From positions 286,700 through 350,699 of the forward strand of contig JAFGEQ010000019.1 of NCBI GenBank assembly GCA_016931515.1: 64,000 nt of DNA. The letters are read 5' to 3'. The notes below the pieces were generated by a model. That model did not search any database, was not told the origin of the DNA, and saw only the letters and a program-made list of their open reading frames with translations. This DNA comes from a candidate division CSSED10-310 bacterium. Its GTDB lineage: Bacteria > CSSED10-310. Position 1 is the first letter of the stretch; every line of letters starts with the position of its first letter. Shown here in pieces: positions 18,986 through 28,332 of the stretch. The position numbers and the translations under genes were made by a program.

Positions 18986-20167
18986 TCAACATCCGGCCGA
19001 TTTGTGTTGAAAAGTCCCGGATAACTGCAAGTCCCCATCGCGAACTGCAAACCGACCGCGAGCCAGGACGTGACGGATGGAAAATGTCTCATCTATAAAA
19101 AGCAGATCCGCATCCGCTCCCCCGGTGATCCGCCCTTTCGCTCCCAATCCAAAGAGATCCGCAACATTCTTCCCGGCAAATCTGAGCGCTGTCTCCAATG
19201 GTATCCCGGCTTCCTGAACCATATCTCTAAGCTCGTTGAAAAGAGTGTTGGGGTTCCCTGTTGTCAGCGATCGAAGCTTCCCATCCGAGTCGAAATCCGG
19301 CAAGCTGCCGCCTGCATCAGTGCTCATGCAGATCCTGTCGAGGGGTACGCCTTTGGCGAGGAGCATTCCGGCAGCCTCGGATGGCTTTATTTCTTCATCC
19401 GGGAAAAATGGGTACGCACTGGTAGTCAGATCGAGGAAACCTCCTTTTAATGCATATTCGACAGCACGTCCGAATACATCAGCACTCCGATTGCAATGAG
19501 TCGGCAGAAAGTGTTTGAAAGGGCAGTTACCTTTTTCGATGGCATCAAGAATAATATTGAACGTATTGGGAGCATCCCCGAGGTGAAGGCAGACAACGCC
19601 GTTTTTTCCGGCAAGCATGCCGGCGACACGAACACTTTTTGCCAACCGGGCCAGTTCCTGCCACTGAGGTGCGGAATCGCGATGATCGGACACTGCGATT
19701 TCCCCGGCACCCATTACTTCCGGTATCAGCACTATGTCTCGTCCGATATCTCCGGTAATGCTGACCGGAGGTATCTGATAAGACCCGGTGAGAATGTATG
19801 CAGACAAGCCCTCTTCTTTGAAACTGCGTGCTTTCATGAGCACGGAGTCCGGATGACGGGCAAGTCCATCGGTTCCCAACATCCCGATCACTGTTGTGAT
19901 GCCGTTTTTCAGGAAATCGGTCAGTTGCATTTCCGGTGTCCGTGTCGCCGGCCCGCCTTCGCCTCCGGCACCGGCAATATGAGCATGCCCGTCAATCAGC
20001 CCCGGCACCAGTTTAAGTCCGGAACAGTCTATGATCTCCATGTCTTGAATGGGCCCCGGGTCAATCTCACCGGCAATTGATATGATCCGGTCACCAGCAG
20101 TCAGGATGTCGTTCAACCCGATATCATCGGGTGCGAATACATGGCAGTGTCGGAATAAATTCAGCAT
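18986..20167 (-). CDS. iadA: Isoaspartyl dipeptidase (beta-aspartyl dipeptidase), IadA family
   Basis: The 393-residue amidohydrolase-fold enzyme has the metal-binding HAH motif in LIDGHAHIAG, downstream histidines in VCLHLGD and LPTHCNRS, and the catalytic aspartate region MSTDAGG. Length and motif order fit IadA. The reaction is hydrolysis of beta-aspartyl dipeptides; in a cyanophycin context the substrate is beta-Asp-Arg (or beta-Asp-Lys) released by cyanophycinase, yielding Asp and Arg. It is the last gene of the minus-strand cyanophycin operon, 17 bases after the CphA2-like gene. Confidence 0.9.
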   Translation of the reverse strand: MLNLFRHCHVFAPDDIGLNDILTAGDRIISIAGEIDPGPIQDMEIIDCSGLKLVPGLIDGHAHIAGAGGEGGPATRTPEMQLTDFLKNGITTVIGMLGTDGLARHPDSVLMKARSFKEEGLSAYILTGSYQIPPVSITGDIGRDIVLIPEVMGAGEIAVSDHRDSAPQWQELARLAKSVRVAGMLAGKNGVVCLHLGDAPNTFNIILDAIEKGNCPFKHFLPTHCNRSADVFGRAVEYALKGGFLDLTTSAYPFFPDEEIKPSEAAGMLLAKGVPLDRICMSTDAGGSLPDFDSDGKLRSLTTGNPNTLFNELRDMVQEAGIPLETALRFAGKNVADLFGLGAKGRITGGADADLLFIDETFSIRHVLARGRFAVRDGDLQLSGTFQHKSAGC

Positions 20168-20184
20168 GGTTTGTTACCTGTGGA

Positions 20185-22080
20185 TCAGGCAAGCGGGTAG
20201 TAGTATTTTTCCGCCAGTTCCGCGATCACCGGCGTCAACATGTCCATCACAACAGTCTCAGCGGCACGGCGTCCGAGCATTTTCGTACTGGTTTTTCCAT
20301 TTTGAGAGACCATTACTTTTTTACCGGAACGGTCAATTTCAATAAACAGTCCCTTATCCAGCAGATCTCGAGTAAGAATTCTTTCTCTCTCTGTCGGATT
20401 TTCCAACACAACGATATCCGCGCCCCAATGATACATACCTTCATTCTGAATTATGGCATCATTATACTCGATCAATGCCATGTCCAGTTTCGGATTACGC
20501 ATGACATTCCGAATGTTGCCGATATGCTCCGGACGATTCGAGAAAAACTCGTCATTGAATCGTACGCCATCGACTGCTGCTGTTCCGACCTCCTCGATCC
20601 CTTTTTGTCTTAATCCGGTCTCGGTTATTCGGGTCGCCAGTTTTTGATCCAATTTATTGAAAACCAACGTCGGAACCCTCGAGGATTGAGGTGTTGGGAA
20701 AAACGCATCCATTATCTTACCGGGTACGTCTATTGATTCGCCTTTGGCGGGGACCAGGTGCATGAACACACCCGGACCGGCATTGATTTCAATAATTGCA
20801 CAGGGACTCTCATCCCACGGTTTGGATATATCCTCGGCCAGAAGATCGATACCCAGAACGTGAACATCCAGGAACCGAGCCACATCTTCGGCCATTTTGA
20901 TATTTTTCGGATGGATCTTCTCCGTTACATTAACCGAAACACCACCGGCTGAAATATTGGCGACCCGGCGAAGCGTTATTCTGTTACCTGCTGCCGGAAC
21001 CTCGCTTAATGAGTGACCGGCATCTTTAATGAACTGGACCAGATCGTCGTCAATTTTTATTTTCCCGAGAGCTGAACGCGGTGTATCCGCACGTTCCGGA
21101 CGACTGTTCTCAATATCGATCAGTTGTTCGATTGTATGCTCGCCGTCACCATCCACATACGCTGGAATTCTTTGCAGGGCGGCAGTGAATTTGCCGCTGA
21201 TCGTCAGCAGGCGATGATCTGTCCCGGTTACGTGCTGTTCGACAATCACCGGGTCACGTCGGTTAGTGGAGGCATCTCTGGCAGTTTCCAGACCAAGGCG
21301 GAGTTCTTCGGGAGTATTCAGATTTGTTGAAACGCCTTGTCCCTTGTGACCGGCCAGGGGTTTTGTGACCAGTGGGTAACCGAATTCTTCGGCGAATGCC
21401 AGGGCTTCGGCATCGTTGGTGCATAGAGTGCCCTTGGGAGATGGGAACCCGAAATCATCAAGAAACGCTTTCGATCGATCCTTGAAACTCGTCAGTTCAG
21501 TGTCCTTAATACTATCCCGGTGAAGCACCGTTGATCGACCGCGAAGCTGTTTACGGCCTTGTCCCCACTGAAAAACATCCTCGCTTGGAAGGTAGAACAT
21601 CGGTATGTTCCGCTTGTATCCGGCTTCGACGATGGAGTAAATCGTTGGACCTCCGAAACCGCTCCTGTAAAACAAATGCTCGAGTTCCTCGTAACGGGAT
21701 TGAAAGGGAAACAAGCGGCCACTGAGAATGTCACGAACCCAGTCGTATACGAAGTCGTTCACGCGGTCGCCGGTCTGAGGATCTATATACTGAACGGCAA
21801 CGATCTCCTTGCCATTTTCCTCCCGGATACTCCATTCTCGTGCAAAGAGGTTCATCCCGAGCTGCTGAAGTTCGATAAATGTTCTCGCATATAACTCTCC
21901 GATAGTCAGGGGTACTGCTGATCCGGAGAGACCGGGTAATTTCTCCGATATCTGTTTCCAGAGGGACGCCATGTCGATATCTCCGGAGCTTTCCAGCTCC
22001 AGAACAATGGCCTGTTGCTTCAGATCGAAACTCGGCCCGAGATATTTTTTTCGTGTCAAAACGGTTATTTTTCCACTCAC
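20185..22080 (-). CDS. Cyanophycin synthetase-like protein lacking the ATPase P-loop of its C-terminal Mur-ligase domain (CphA2-like)
   Basis: The frame opens at a TTG at 22110, but GAAGGAG sits 8 bases before a GTG at 22080, giving a clean start (MSGKITVLTRKK) and 631 residues. It keeps the N-terminal domain and the ATP-grasp domain of CphA (GHKGQGVSTN, VEQHVTGTDHRLL, EINAGPGVFMH). The Mur-ligase-like domain is shortened to about 160 residues and has no GTNGKTT-type P-loop. Cyanobacterial CphA2 enzymes have one working ATP site and polymerise beta-Asp-Arg dipeptides into cyanophycin. The same activity is inferred here. It lies between cyanophycinase and isoaspartyl dipeptidase, where the dipeptide is made and consumed. 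Confidence 0.82.
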   Translation of the reverse strand: MSGKITVLTRKKYLGPSFDLKQQAIVLELESSGDIDMASLWKQISEKLPGLSGSAVPLTIGELYARTFIELQQLGMNLFAREWSIREENGKEIVAVQYIDPQTGDRVNDFVYDWVRDILSGRLFPFQSRYEELEHLFYRSGFGGPTIYSIVEAGYKRNIPMFYLPSEDVFQWGQGRKQLRGRSTVLHRDSIKDTELTSFKDRSKAFLDDFGFPSPKGTLCTNDAEALAFAEEFGYPLVTKPLAGHKGQGVSTNLNTPEELRLGLETARDASTNRRDPVIVEQHVTGTDHRLLTISGKFTAALQRIPAYVDGDGEHTIEQLIDIENSRPERADTPRSALGKIKIDDDLVQFIKDAGHSLSEVPAAGNRITLRRVANISAGGVSVNVTEKIHPKNIKMAEDVARFLDVHVLGIDLLAEDISKPWDESPCAIIEINAGPGVFMHLVPAKGESIDVPGKIMDAFFPTPQSSRVPTLVFNKLDQKLATRITETGLRQKGIEEVGTAAVDGVRFNDEFFSNRPEHIGNIRNVMRNPKLDMALIEYNDAIIQNEGMYHWGADIVVLENPTERERILTRDLLDKGLFIEIDRSGKKVMVSQNGKTSTKMLGRRAAETVVMDMLTPVIAELAEKYYYPLA

Positions 22081-22155
22081 TTTTGCTTCTCCTTCTATTG
22101 AAACGGTCAATCGTCAATCCGGGAGATTGCTCCCGGCTGACTTCGTGCCTGCGGT

Positions 22156-22974
22156 TTATCGATTATCGATGGTGACCGGCATCCTGAGCGAAATCCTCCG
22201 GTCGCCGGATTTATAGATGTTAAATCTTACATTTTCAACTGTTAATCTGGAATCGGGTTCACGGGGCGCTTCCGGATCGGCTTGCAGACCGGAATATCCG
22301 TTCCAGTCTCCGGCATCCAGTACTGCAACTGATCCCGGGCCGAAGACCTGGAATATGCCGTCCGTATCCAGCAGAATTCCGGTATTTTCATCCATGCCGA
22401 TTCCTATCGATCCTGGATAACGGGATACAGCGTTGATCAAGCGCCCCAGACGGCTCCGTTCAGTCATATGCGTATCGATCACGATCCCATTGAGCAGCCC
22501 CAATCCCGGTTCGACTCGAATCGCGTCCGGAATCATATAATCCTCGGGTTGTCCCCGGACGATAAGCGGGTGTCCCAGAGCCATAGCGCCGGCACTTGAT
22601 CCTCCGACAGGCAGACCGTTCTCCATACGCTGATGAAGTGTTGCAACAAAATGAGTTCCTTCAAGCAGTTCCAATAGACGCAGCTGGTCGCCACCGGTAA
22701 AAAACACTGCTGTTGCTGAGAGAAGCATGTCCAGATTCTCTGCGGAATCGACGGACGCCCTCTCATCGAATGCCCTGCTGCAAGTATTTTTACATCCTGC
22801 TGCCTGGAAAGCATCGTCATACTTGGCGACAAGTCTGTCCGGATCCTCCGTGGCAGCCGGAACAATGAAAATCTTCGAATGTGAAGATCCGCCCGCCGTT
22901 TCAACAAAGGCATGCATCAGATCCATCGGGAACCGATTGTCGGATATTCCCCCTAATAACATAAAATTGGCCAA
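22156..22974 (-). CDS. cphB: Cyanophycinase (S51 family)
   Basis: The open frame reaches 23064 but overlaps cphA. TTG at 22974 is preferred: it follows GAGGGGG by about 4 bases and gives the usual short N terminus (MANFMLLGGISDN). ATG at 22962 is the alternative. The 272-residue serine peptidase has the nucleophile motif GGSSAGAMA (Ser127), an upstream FFTGGDQLRLL loop and DTHMTERSRLGRL, all typical of CphB. It cuts cyanophycin exolytically into beta-Asp-Arg dipeptides. It is cytoplasmic, with no signal peptide. It starts 13 bases after the cphA stop. Confidence 0.9.
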   Translation of the reverse strand: MANFMLLGGISDNRFPMDLMHAFVETAGGSSHSKIFIVPAATEDPDRLVAKYDDAFQAAGCKNTCSRAFDERASVDSAENLDMLLSATAVFFTGGDQLRLLELLEGTHFVATLHQRMENGLPVGGSSAGAMALGHPLIVRGQPEDYMIPDAIRVEPGLGLLNGIVIDTHMTERSRLGRLINAVSRYPGSIGIGMDENTGILLDTDGIFQVFGPGSVAVLDAGDWNGYSGLQADPEAPREPDSRLTVENVRFNIYKSGDRRISLRMPVTIDNR

Positions 22975-22987
22975 AATTCCCCCTCGA

Positions 22988-25642
22988 TCAACTCTCGTCC
23001 TGATACACGTCGGGAAGCTCGATCTGTGCCAGCGGTTCCCGCTGCTCCTTGATGGAATAAACATGTTTAATGGCGGTCCGAACCCGGCCTGTCATGATGC
23101 AGAGTATATCCCCCCGTTGACTGATACTCAGACCCTTGTTAATGGCATCAGTCTCGTCCGGAATACGTTGAATTTTCTCCACCGGTAATCCACCGGAAAG
23201 CAGTCCCTTCTCCAACAGATCCAGTAGTTCTCCCGGTTCGCGGCCTCGCAAATCCTTGTCTTCGTAAATGATCGCCTCATTGAATGCGCCCGCTGCCATA
23301 CGCGAAATTTCTTCAATGTCCTCATTCCTGCGATCTCCGACGGCATCCAGAACAATGACTCGACGTCGATCGCCCATCCGGGTGACCAGTTCTATGAAGT
23401 TTTTATATGCGCTTGGATTGTGTGCATAGTCTATTAATACATCGATGCCTTCAATGTTAATAATATTCATTCGTCCCGGCATCTGGGCGGGGGAGGGGAA
23501 GAAGCTGATCAAACCCTGGCGGATTTCTTCGATTTTCGCTCCGACAGCGTAGGTGGCGGCAGCTGCAGCCATCGCGTTCTGAATGTTGAAAACAGCTCGA
23601 CCATCCATCGTGACCGGCATCTCTATGACTTTGGCGATAGGTGTCAGCATCTCGTGGTTCATCAACGTGATATATCCCTGGTCATAAACGACGACAGTGT
23701 GTTCATTTTCGATATGAGCTCGGATCACCGGATTCGATGGTCTGAGGGAGAAGAAAATAATGTTTTCACGGCAGTGCTCCGCCATCTCGACACATTGTGG
23801 ATCGTCAGCGTTCAACACTGTAGTGCCGCCGCGTCGGACCGTTTCGGCGACAACCGCCTTCACCTTGGCCAGATCCTGGATTGTGTTGATCCCTTTCAAA
23901 CCCAGGTGATCGGGCTGGACGTTCAGAACAACACCGACATCCGCGACACTGTATCCGAGACCGGAACGCAAAATGCCCCCCCTCGCTGTTTCAAGCACGG
24001 CACAATCGACCATCGGATCCCTGAGAACAATGCCCGCAGAATAGGGTCCACTCATATCGCCCTCGGCAATCAATCGATCTCTCAGGTAAATCCCGTCGGT
24101 AGTGGTCATTCCGACACTATGACCTTTGCCCTTCATAATATGCGATATCAGGCGGATCGTTGTTGTTTTTCCGTTCGTGCCGGTCACCGCAATGATGATA
24201 ATGTCACTCTCGGACCCCTTCGGAAACAGCATGTCGACAATCGGCTTGGCAACATTCCTGGGTGTTCCTTCCGCCGGTGAAATATGCATTCTCAAACCGG
24301 GAGCGGCGTTGACCTCTATGACGCCTCCGCCGATTTTACCGATCGGCTGGCGTAGAGTGGGGGAGATCACGTCGATGCCTGCGATATCCAAACCGATGAT
24401 CTTTGCTATGCGTTCCGCCATGAATTTGTTGGATGTGTGAACCCGATTGGTGACATCCACGGCAGAACCGCCGGTTGAAAGATTGGCGGTCAGTTCCAGA
24501 AAAAACTGCTCCCCGTCTGCCGGCACGCTCTCCAAAGTATAACCTTTCATCGCCAGAAGATGATTGGTAACCGACGAAATTTTCAGACGTGTCATGACAT
24601 TTTCATGACCGTATCCGCGCCGCGGATTTTTGTTTTCAATCTCGATCAATTCCGTGATTGTATGTGTTCCGTCTCCGATGACCGACGCGGGTACACGCCG
24701 GGCAGCAGCCGTGAATTTGCCATTGATGACCAGCATCCGGTAATCGTTACCGGTGAGATATTTTTCAACGATGACCTGTGTGGAGGATTCTTTTGCCCGA
24801 TGGAATGCCGCTTCCATTTCTTCATCGGACATTATATTCGTCGTTACACCTTTGCCATGGTGACCGTCATACGGCTTTGCCACAACAGGATATCCCAGCC
24901 AGTTGGCATCCTCGATGGCGTGCTTCAGACTTCGCACGATAACGCCTTTGGGTGTAGGAATACCGGCATCCTCAAGCATTTGCTTGGTCAGACGCTTGTT
25001 TCCCGCCGTCTCCACACCGATCATGCTCGTGTTGGATGTGATCGTTGCCTGTATTCGTTTCTGGTATTTCCCTTCACCGAGTTGTACCAGATTGTAATCA
25101 TCCAGGCGGAGCACAGTGATGCCGCGCCGCTCGGCTTCCTCGACTATTGACGCGGTTGAAGGGCCGAGGTGGTAAGAATCCCGGATACTCTTTATCTCTG
25201 CAATCGTTCCCTCGACATCGAACTCTTTCCCGGCAAGCAGAGAGTTGATGCACGCAACCGCTTGTTTACCCGCAAAAAACCCCGCTTCCTCGACCCAGTA
25301 GCTGAAGATTACCTCGTATACACCCTGCTTTTCTGTGTCGAGAGTTTTGCCGAAACCCACATCCATATAGGCGATGTACTGAAATTCAATGGCAAGATGC
25401 TCGATGACATGTCCAAGTAGTGTTCCCTCTCGCATGCGCTGGACAAAACCTCCGGGAACACCGAGACTGCAACGGTGATCATCGAGACTTGGAACCAAAG
25501 CAAGCAGTCGGTCAGCCATCCCGGAAATCTCCGACGTCATGACTTCATCATGCTTACCGAGATCGATCGTCATGACGATGACCGGGCGATAATGATAAAA
25601 ATTCGCACCCTTCAACGCTTTCACATCCAGTACTTTGATCAT
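22988..25642 (-). CDS. cphA: Cyanophycin synthetase
   Basis: ATG at 25642 is chosen over the longer frame: GGAAAGGA lies 9 bases upstream and the product opens with the usual CphA N terminus (MIKVLDVKALKGANFYHYRP). The 884-residue enzyme has an N-terminal tetramer-forming domain, an ATP-grasp domain (GHHGKGVTTN, VEKYLTGNDYRML) that adds Asp, and a complete Mur-ligase-like domain with the P-loop GTNGKTT (about residue 490) and DYAHNPSAY that adds Arg. It makes the storage polymer multi-L-arginyl-poly-L-aspartate. It is the first gene of a four-gene operon with cphB, a CphA2-like enzyme and iadA. Confidence 0.93.
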   Translation of the reverse strand: MIKVLDVKALKGANFYHYRPVIVMTIDLGKHDEVMTSEISGMADRLLALVPSLDDHRCSLGVPGGFVQRMREGTLLGHVIEHLAIEFQYIAYMDVGFGKTLDTEKQGVYEVIFSYWVEEAGFFAGKQAVACINSLLAGKEFDVEGTIAEIKSIRDSYHLGPSTASIVEEAERRGITVLRLDDYNLVQLGEGKYQKRIQATITSNTSMIGVETAGNKRLTKQMLEDAGIPTPKGVIVRSLKHAIEDANWLGYPVVAKPYDGHHGKGVTTNIMSDEEMEAAFHRAKESSTQVIVEKYLTGNDYRMLVINGKFTAAARRVPASVIGDGTHTITELIEIENKNPRRGYGHENVMTRLKISSVTNHLLAMKGYTLESVPADGEQFFLELTANLSTGGSAVDVTNRVHTSNKFMAERIAKIIGLDIAGIDVISPTLRQPIGKIGGGVIEVNAAPGLRMHISPAEGTPRNVAKPIVDMLFPKGSESDIIIIAVTGTNGKTTTIRLISHIMKGKGHSVGMTTTDGIYLRDRLIAEGDMSGPYSAGIVLRDPMVDCAVLETARGGILRSGLGYSVADVGVVLNVQPDHLGLKGINTIQDLAKVKAVVAETVRRGGTTVLNADDPQCVEMAEHCRENIIFFSLRPSNPVIRAHIENEHTVVVYDQGYITLMNHEMLTPIAKVIEMPVTMDGRAVFNIQNAMAAAAATYAVGAKIEEIRQGLISFFPSPAQMPGRMNIINIEGIDVLIDYAHNPSAYKNFIELVTRMGDRRRVIVLDAVGDRRNEDIEEISRMAAGAFNEAIIYEDKDLRGREPGELLDLLEKGLLSGGLPVEKIQRIPDETDAINKGLSISQRGDILCIMTGRVRTAIKHVYSIKEQREPLAQIELPDVYQDES

Positions 25643-26202
25643 ATAAAAATCCTTTCCGTTGCCGAGACGTTCATTTCGTCCGGGTTTCAATGATGCCATC
25701 GAACTTCAAACCTGCCGTTTCATTCAATCCATCTTGTCCGGCCAAATGATCTTGGACTCAACTATACCGGAATTATCCTGTCCCGATAAATACCCCGGAC
25801 CAATTTTTCTGACATTCATGATAAAAGACGCCTTGAACGCCTATTCAATTCTCATTGGAATCAATCTTCAAAAAAGGCAATATCGGAACGATCACTCGAA
25901 TCCGTCGCTTGTAATATATGTTGATTCTCTTTTCAAGTAAGATTTTCTCCGTCTTGTCAAAAACTGAGCAACACGATACGGGATTCGGCTCAAAGAATGC
26001 GCATGAGCGAATTCTCACTCCATTCGATTTTTCCAGGCCCGGGGTTGTCCTGTTCCGGCGAATATGCGATATTTTCGTAAAAGCAACTCGATGATACATA
26101 TCACGTTATGTTGTTGAGTGCTCTTTAAACTTTAAGAGTCAGACGTGCCTGAATCCAACAATGAGCCGGCACGTCGACTCTTCAATCATGGGAGACAGCA
26201 TT
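25643..26202. promoter_or_regulatory. Divergent intergenic region between cphA and the MscS gene
   Basis: These 560 bases separate the starts of two divergent transcription units and must contain both promoters. The region is locally AT-rich (about 25840-25950). I see no convincing coding frame, no strong pair of promoter boxes and no recognisable arginine-repressor operator. A short imperfect inverted repeat, CTCTT...AAGAG, occurs near 26110-26131. Confidence 0.35.
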
Positions 26203-27021
26203 ATGGAACAAATCATGCAAAAACTACATGAATGGCTGGCGCTGTACGGATTGAATGTGCTCGGAGCCATTGTCATCATTGTATTGGGTCGTCTCGGCGC
26301 GGGTTTCATGCGATCGGTTATCAGGCGATTGATGCAGCGAGCCAGGATGGAGCAAACTCTTGTTTCGTTCGTCACCAGTGTTACATATGTGGCACTGATG
26401 GCATTCATCATCGTTGCCGCTCTCGGAAAATTGGGTATGCAGACGGCGTCGTTTGTCGCTGTGCTGGGTGCGGCCGGTTTGGCTGTCGGTCTGGCATTGC
26501 AGGGTTCGCTTGCCAATTTTGCATCAGGCGTGTTGATGATCATTTTCAAGCCCTTTAAGGTCGGTGACTATGTCGAAGGGGGAGGAGCCGCCGGTACAGT
26601 TGAGGAAATTGGAATATTCGCGACCGAATTACGGTCACCCGATAATAAAACCGTTATCGTACCGAATTCCAAGCTGACCGCGGACAATATCGTGAACTAT
26701 TCAGCGAACGACAATCGCCGTGTCGATATCGTTGTGGGTGTCAGCTATGCTGATGATCTGGATAAGGTGAGACACACTCTGACCCAACTCCTGTCGAATG
26801 ATCCGAGAATCCTCCAGGAGCCGTCGCCGACGATCGGCGTGATCGCCCTGGCGGACAGCAGCGTGAACATTGCTGTCCGTCCCTGGGTCAAGACCTCGGA
26901 TTATTGGGCGGTTTTTTTCGATCTGCAGGAGACAATCAAAAAACAATTCGATGCGGAAGGTATACGGATTCCCTTCCCTCAGCACGATGTGCATATATTT
27001 AACCAATCGGAGGCGAAATGA
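26203..27021 (+). CDS. mscS: Small-conductance mechanosensitive channel, MscS family
   Basis: ATG at 26203 has GGGAGA 7 bases upstream and gives 272 residues; earlier in-frame ATGs at 26161 and 26188 lack one. Three N-terminal helices are followed by the pore helix GAAGLAVGLALQGSLANFASGV, almost identical to E. coli MscS TM3, and by the beta domain (FKPFKVGDYVE). The C-terminal alpha/beta domain ends in IPFPQHDVHIF. The channel opens on membrane tension during hypo-osmotic shock. Confidence 0.93.
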   Translation: MEQIMQKLHEWLALYGLNVLGAIVIIVLGRLGAGFMRSVIRRLMQRARMEQTLVSFVTSVTYVALMAFIIVAALGKLGMQTASFVAVLGAAGLAVGLALQGSLANFASGVLMIIFKPFKVGDYVEGGGAAGTVEEIGIFATELRSPDNKTVIVPNSKLTADNIVNYSANDNRRVDIVVGVSYADDLDKVRHTLTQLLSNDPRILQEPSPTIGVIALADSSVNIAVRPWVKTSDYWAVFFDLQETIKKQFDAEGIRIPFPQHDVHIFNQSEAK

Positions 27022-27056
27022 TCCAAATTGTGCGCATGCGTAGAGGTGCCGGATAA

Positions 27057-28181
27057 ATGACTGGTAAAGATATTCTGATAGCGAAAAAAAAGACACAGTC
27101 AGCCCTTGTCGCATCAAGGCTGCTGAATATTCAGAACAGACTCGAGCTGCAGCATGCCATCGATAATCTTAAAAAATCACTGCCGGCCGATGCCATTGCG
27201 GGACCTCCATTCTGTACATTCAATTTTATCACCAGTTATCCAAGCGGATTTGATGTTGAAATCGGATTCCCGGTCAATCAATCTGTAACATCCGATAGTG
27301 ATGTCAATACTCGCCTGCTTCCAGGTGTGACAGTCTTGTCGCTGGTCCACAGCGGACCACATCAAGAGTTGAGAGAATCTTACAAACGTCTTTATGGATA
27401 CGCTTCGGAGAGAGGTATTATCTCCGATGAATTTAATCGCGAGATCTATCTGGATGATTTACAGAGTGAAATTCCCATCATTGAACTCCAATTCGTCGTG
27501 CATGAATGGGATGAGCTTCTGGCTCGACATATCGAAAGAGTCAAAGGCACTGAAGTGCTCCATTGGGTAATGATGGGTGACGAGCCGAACGCTGGAAATG
27601 ATGATGTTTCAAGTGACGGGATGCCGGATGTAAACAGAGATGCAATCGATGCAGTCGCGACGTTGATGCGTTTTAAGAAGTTACGGCTGATTATTGATCG
27701 ATTGTCCGGCGTAACTTCGAAATTCGAATGCTTCGATATTTTATCCCGATGCGCTCATAATTTCCCTGATTCTCAGATAGATAAACTGAGGAGTGTATAT
27801 CAGGCGGAAATGGCGCGTTATGGTGATCCGCTGGGAGCAGTGGATGCGGTTATCTCCTTTATGGGTCATGATCCGGGTTGGAAGGATCAGCCCCGGAGAG
27901 AGGGTCATGTGATTTATTCTTCCAAACAACCCAGGGATCCGGACACGTACAATCGAGCGACTTCCGTTAAAGAAAAAGCCAGAGCCTGCTGCTTTTGTCC
28001 GTTGATCCGGGATCATCTGGATGCAGGGATGCCGGTTGATTTTTGTTATTGTGGAGCGGGTTGGTACCGCAAACAATGGGAAGGGGCAATCAATCGTCCG
28101 GTTCGTGTCGACGTAATTCACTCTCTGCTCAAAGGCGATGACCACTGTTCCTTTGCCATACACCTGCCGGAAGATTTATAG
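27057..28181 (+). CDS. GyrI-like domain fused to a C-terminal cysteine-rich domain
   Basis: This 374-residue soluble protein has an N-terminal region (to about 140) with the pattern of GyrI/AraC-effector ligand-binding domains: GFDVEIGFPV, a VLSLVHSGPHQEL turn and a tyrosine-rich helix. A linker follows. The C-terminal 150 residues contain a cluster of cysteines (CCFCPLIRDHL, FCYCGAGWY, GDDHCSFAI) resembling metal- or small-molecule-binding domains that end in GDxxCxFxI. Both halves suggest ligand sensing rather than catalysis, but this is inference. It follows the mscS gene by 35 bases. Confidence 0.6.
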   Translation: MTGKDILIAKKKTQSALVASRLLNIQNRLELQHAIDNLKKSLPADAIAGPPFCTFNFITSYPSGFDVEIGFPVNQSVTSDSDVNTRLLPGVTVLSLVHSGPHQELRESYKRLYGYASERGIISDEFNREIYLDDLQSEIPIIELQFVVHEWDELLARHIERVKGTEVLHWVMMGDEPNAGNDDVSSDGMPDVNRDAIDAVATLMRFKKLRLIIDRLSGVTSKFECFDILSRCAHNFPDSQIDKLRSVYQAEMARYGDPLGAVDAVISFMGHDPGWKDQPRREGHVIYSSKQPRDPDTYNRATSVKEKARACCFCPLIRDHLDAGMPVDFCYCGAGWYRKQWEGAINRPVRVDVIHSLLKGDDHCSFAIHLPEDL

Positions 28182-28332
28182 CGCAATCCTTCCGGATCAG
28201 TGCCGGGAGTCAAATAAAAACCTGGTCAGGTAATTGCATTTCAGGCTGTTGAATGCCTATGATGCGTTTCGTCCGGAAACCGATGGAGCAATCCGTGGTT
28301 GATGCAGGTTGTCGGACCCATGGCGGGGATCA

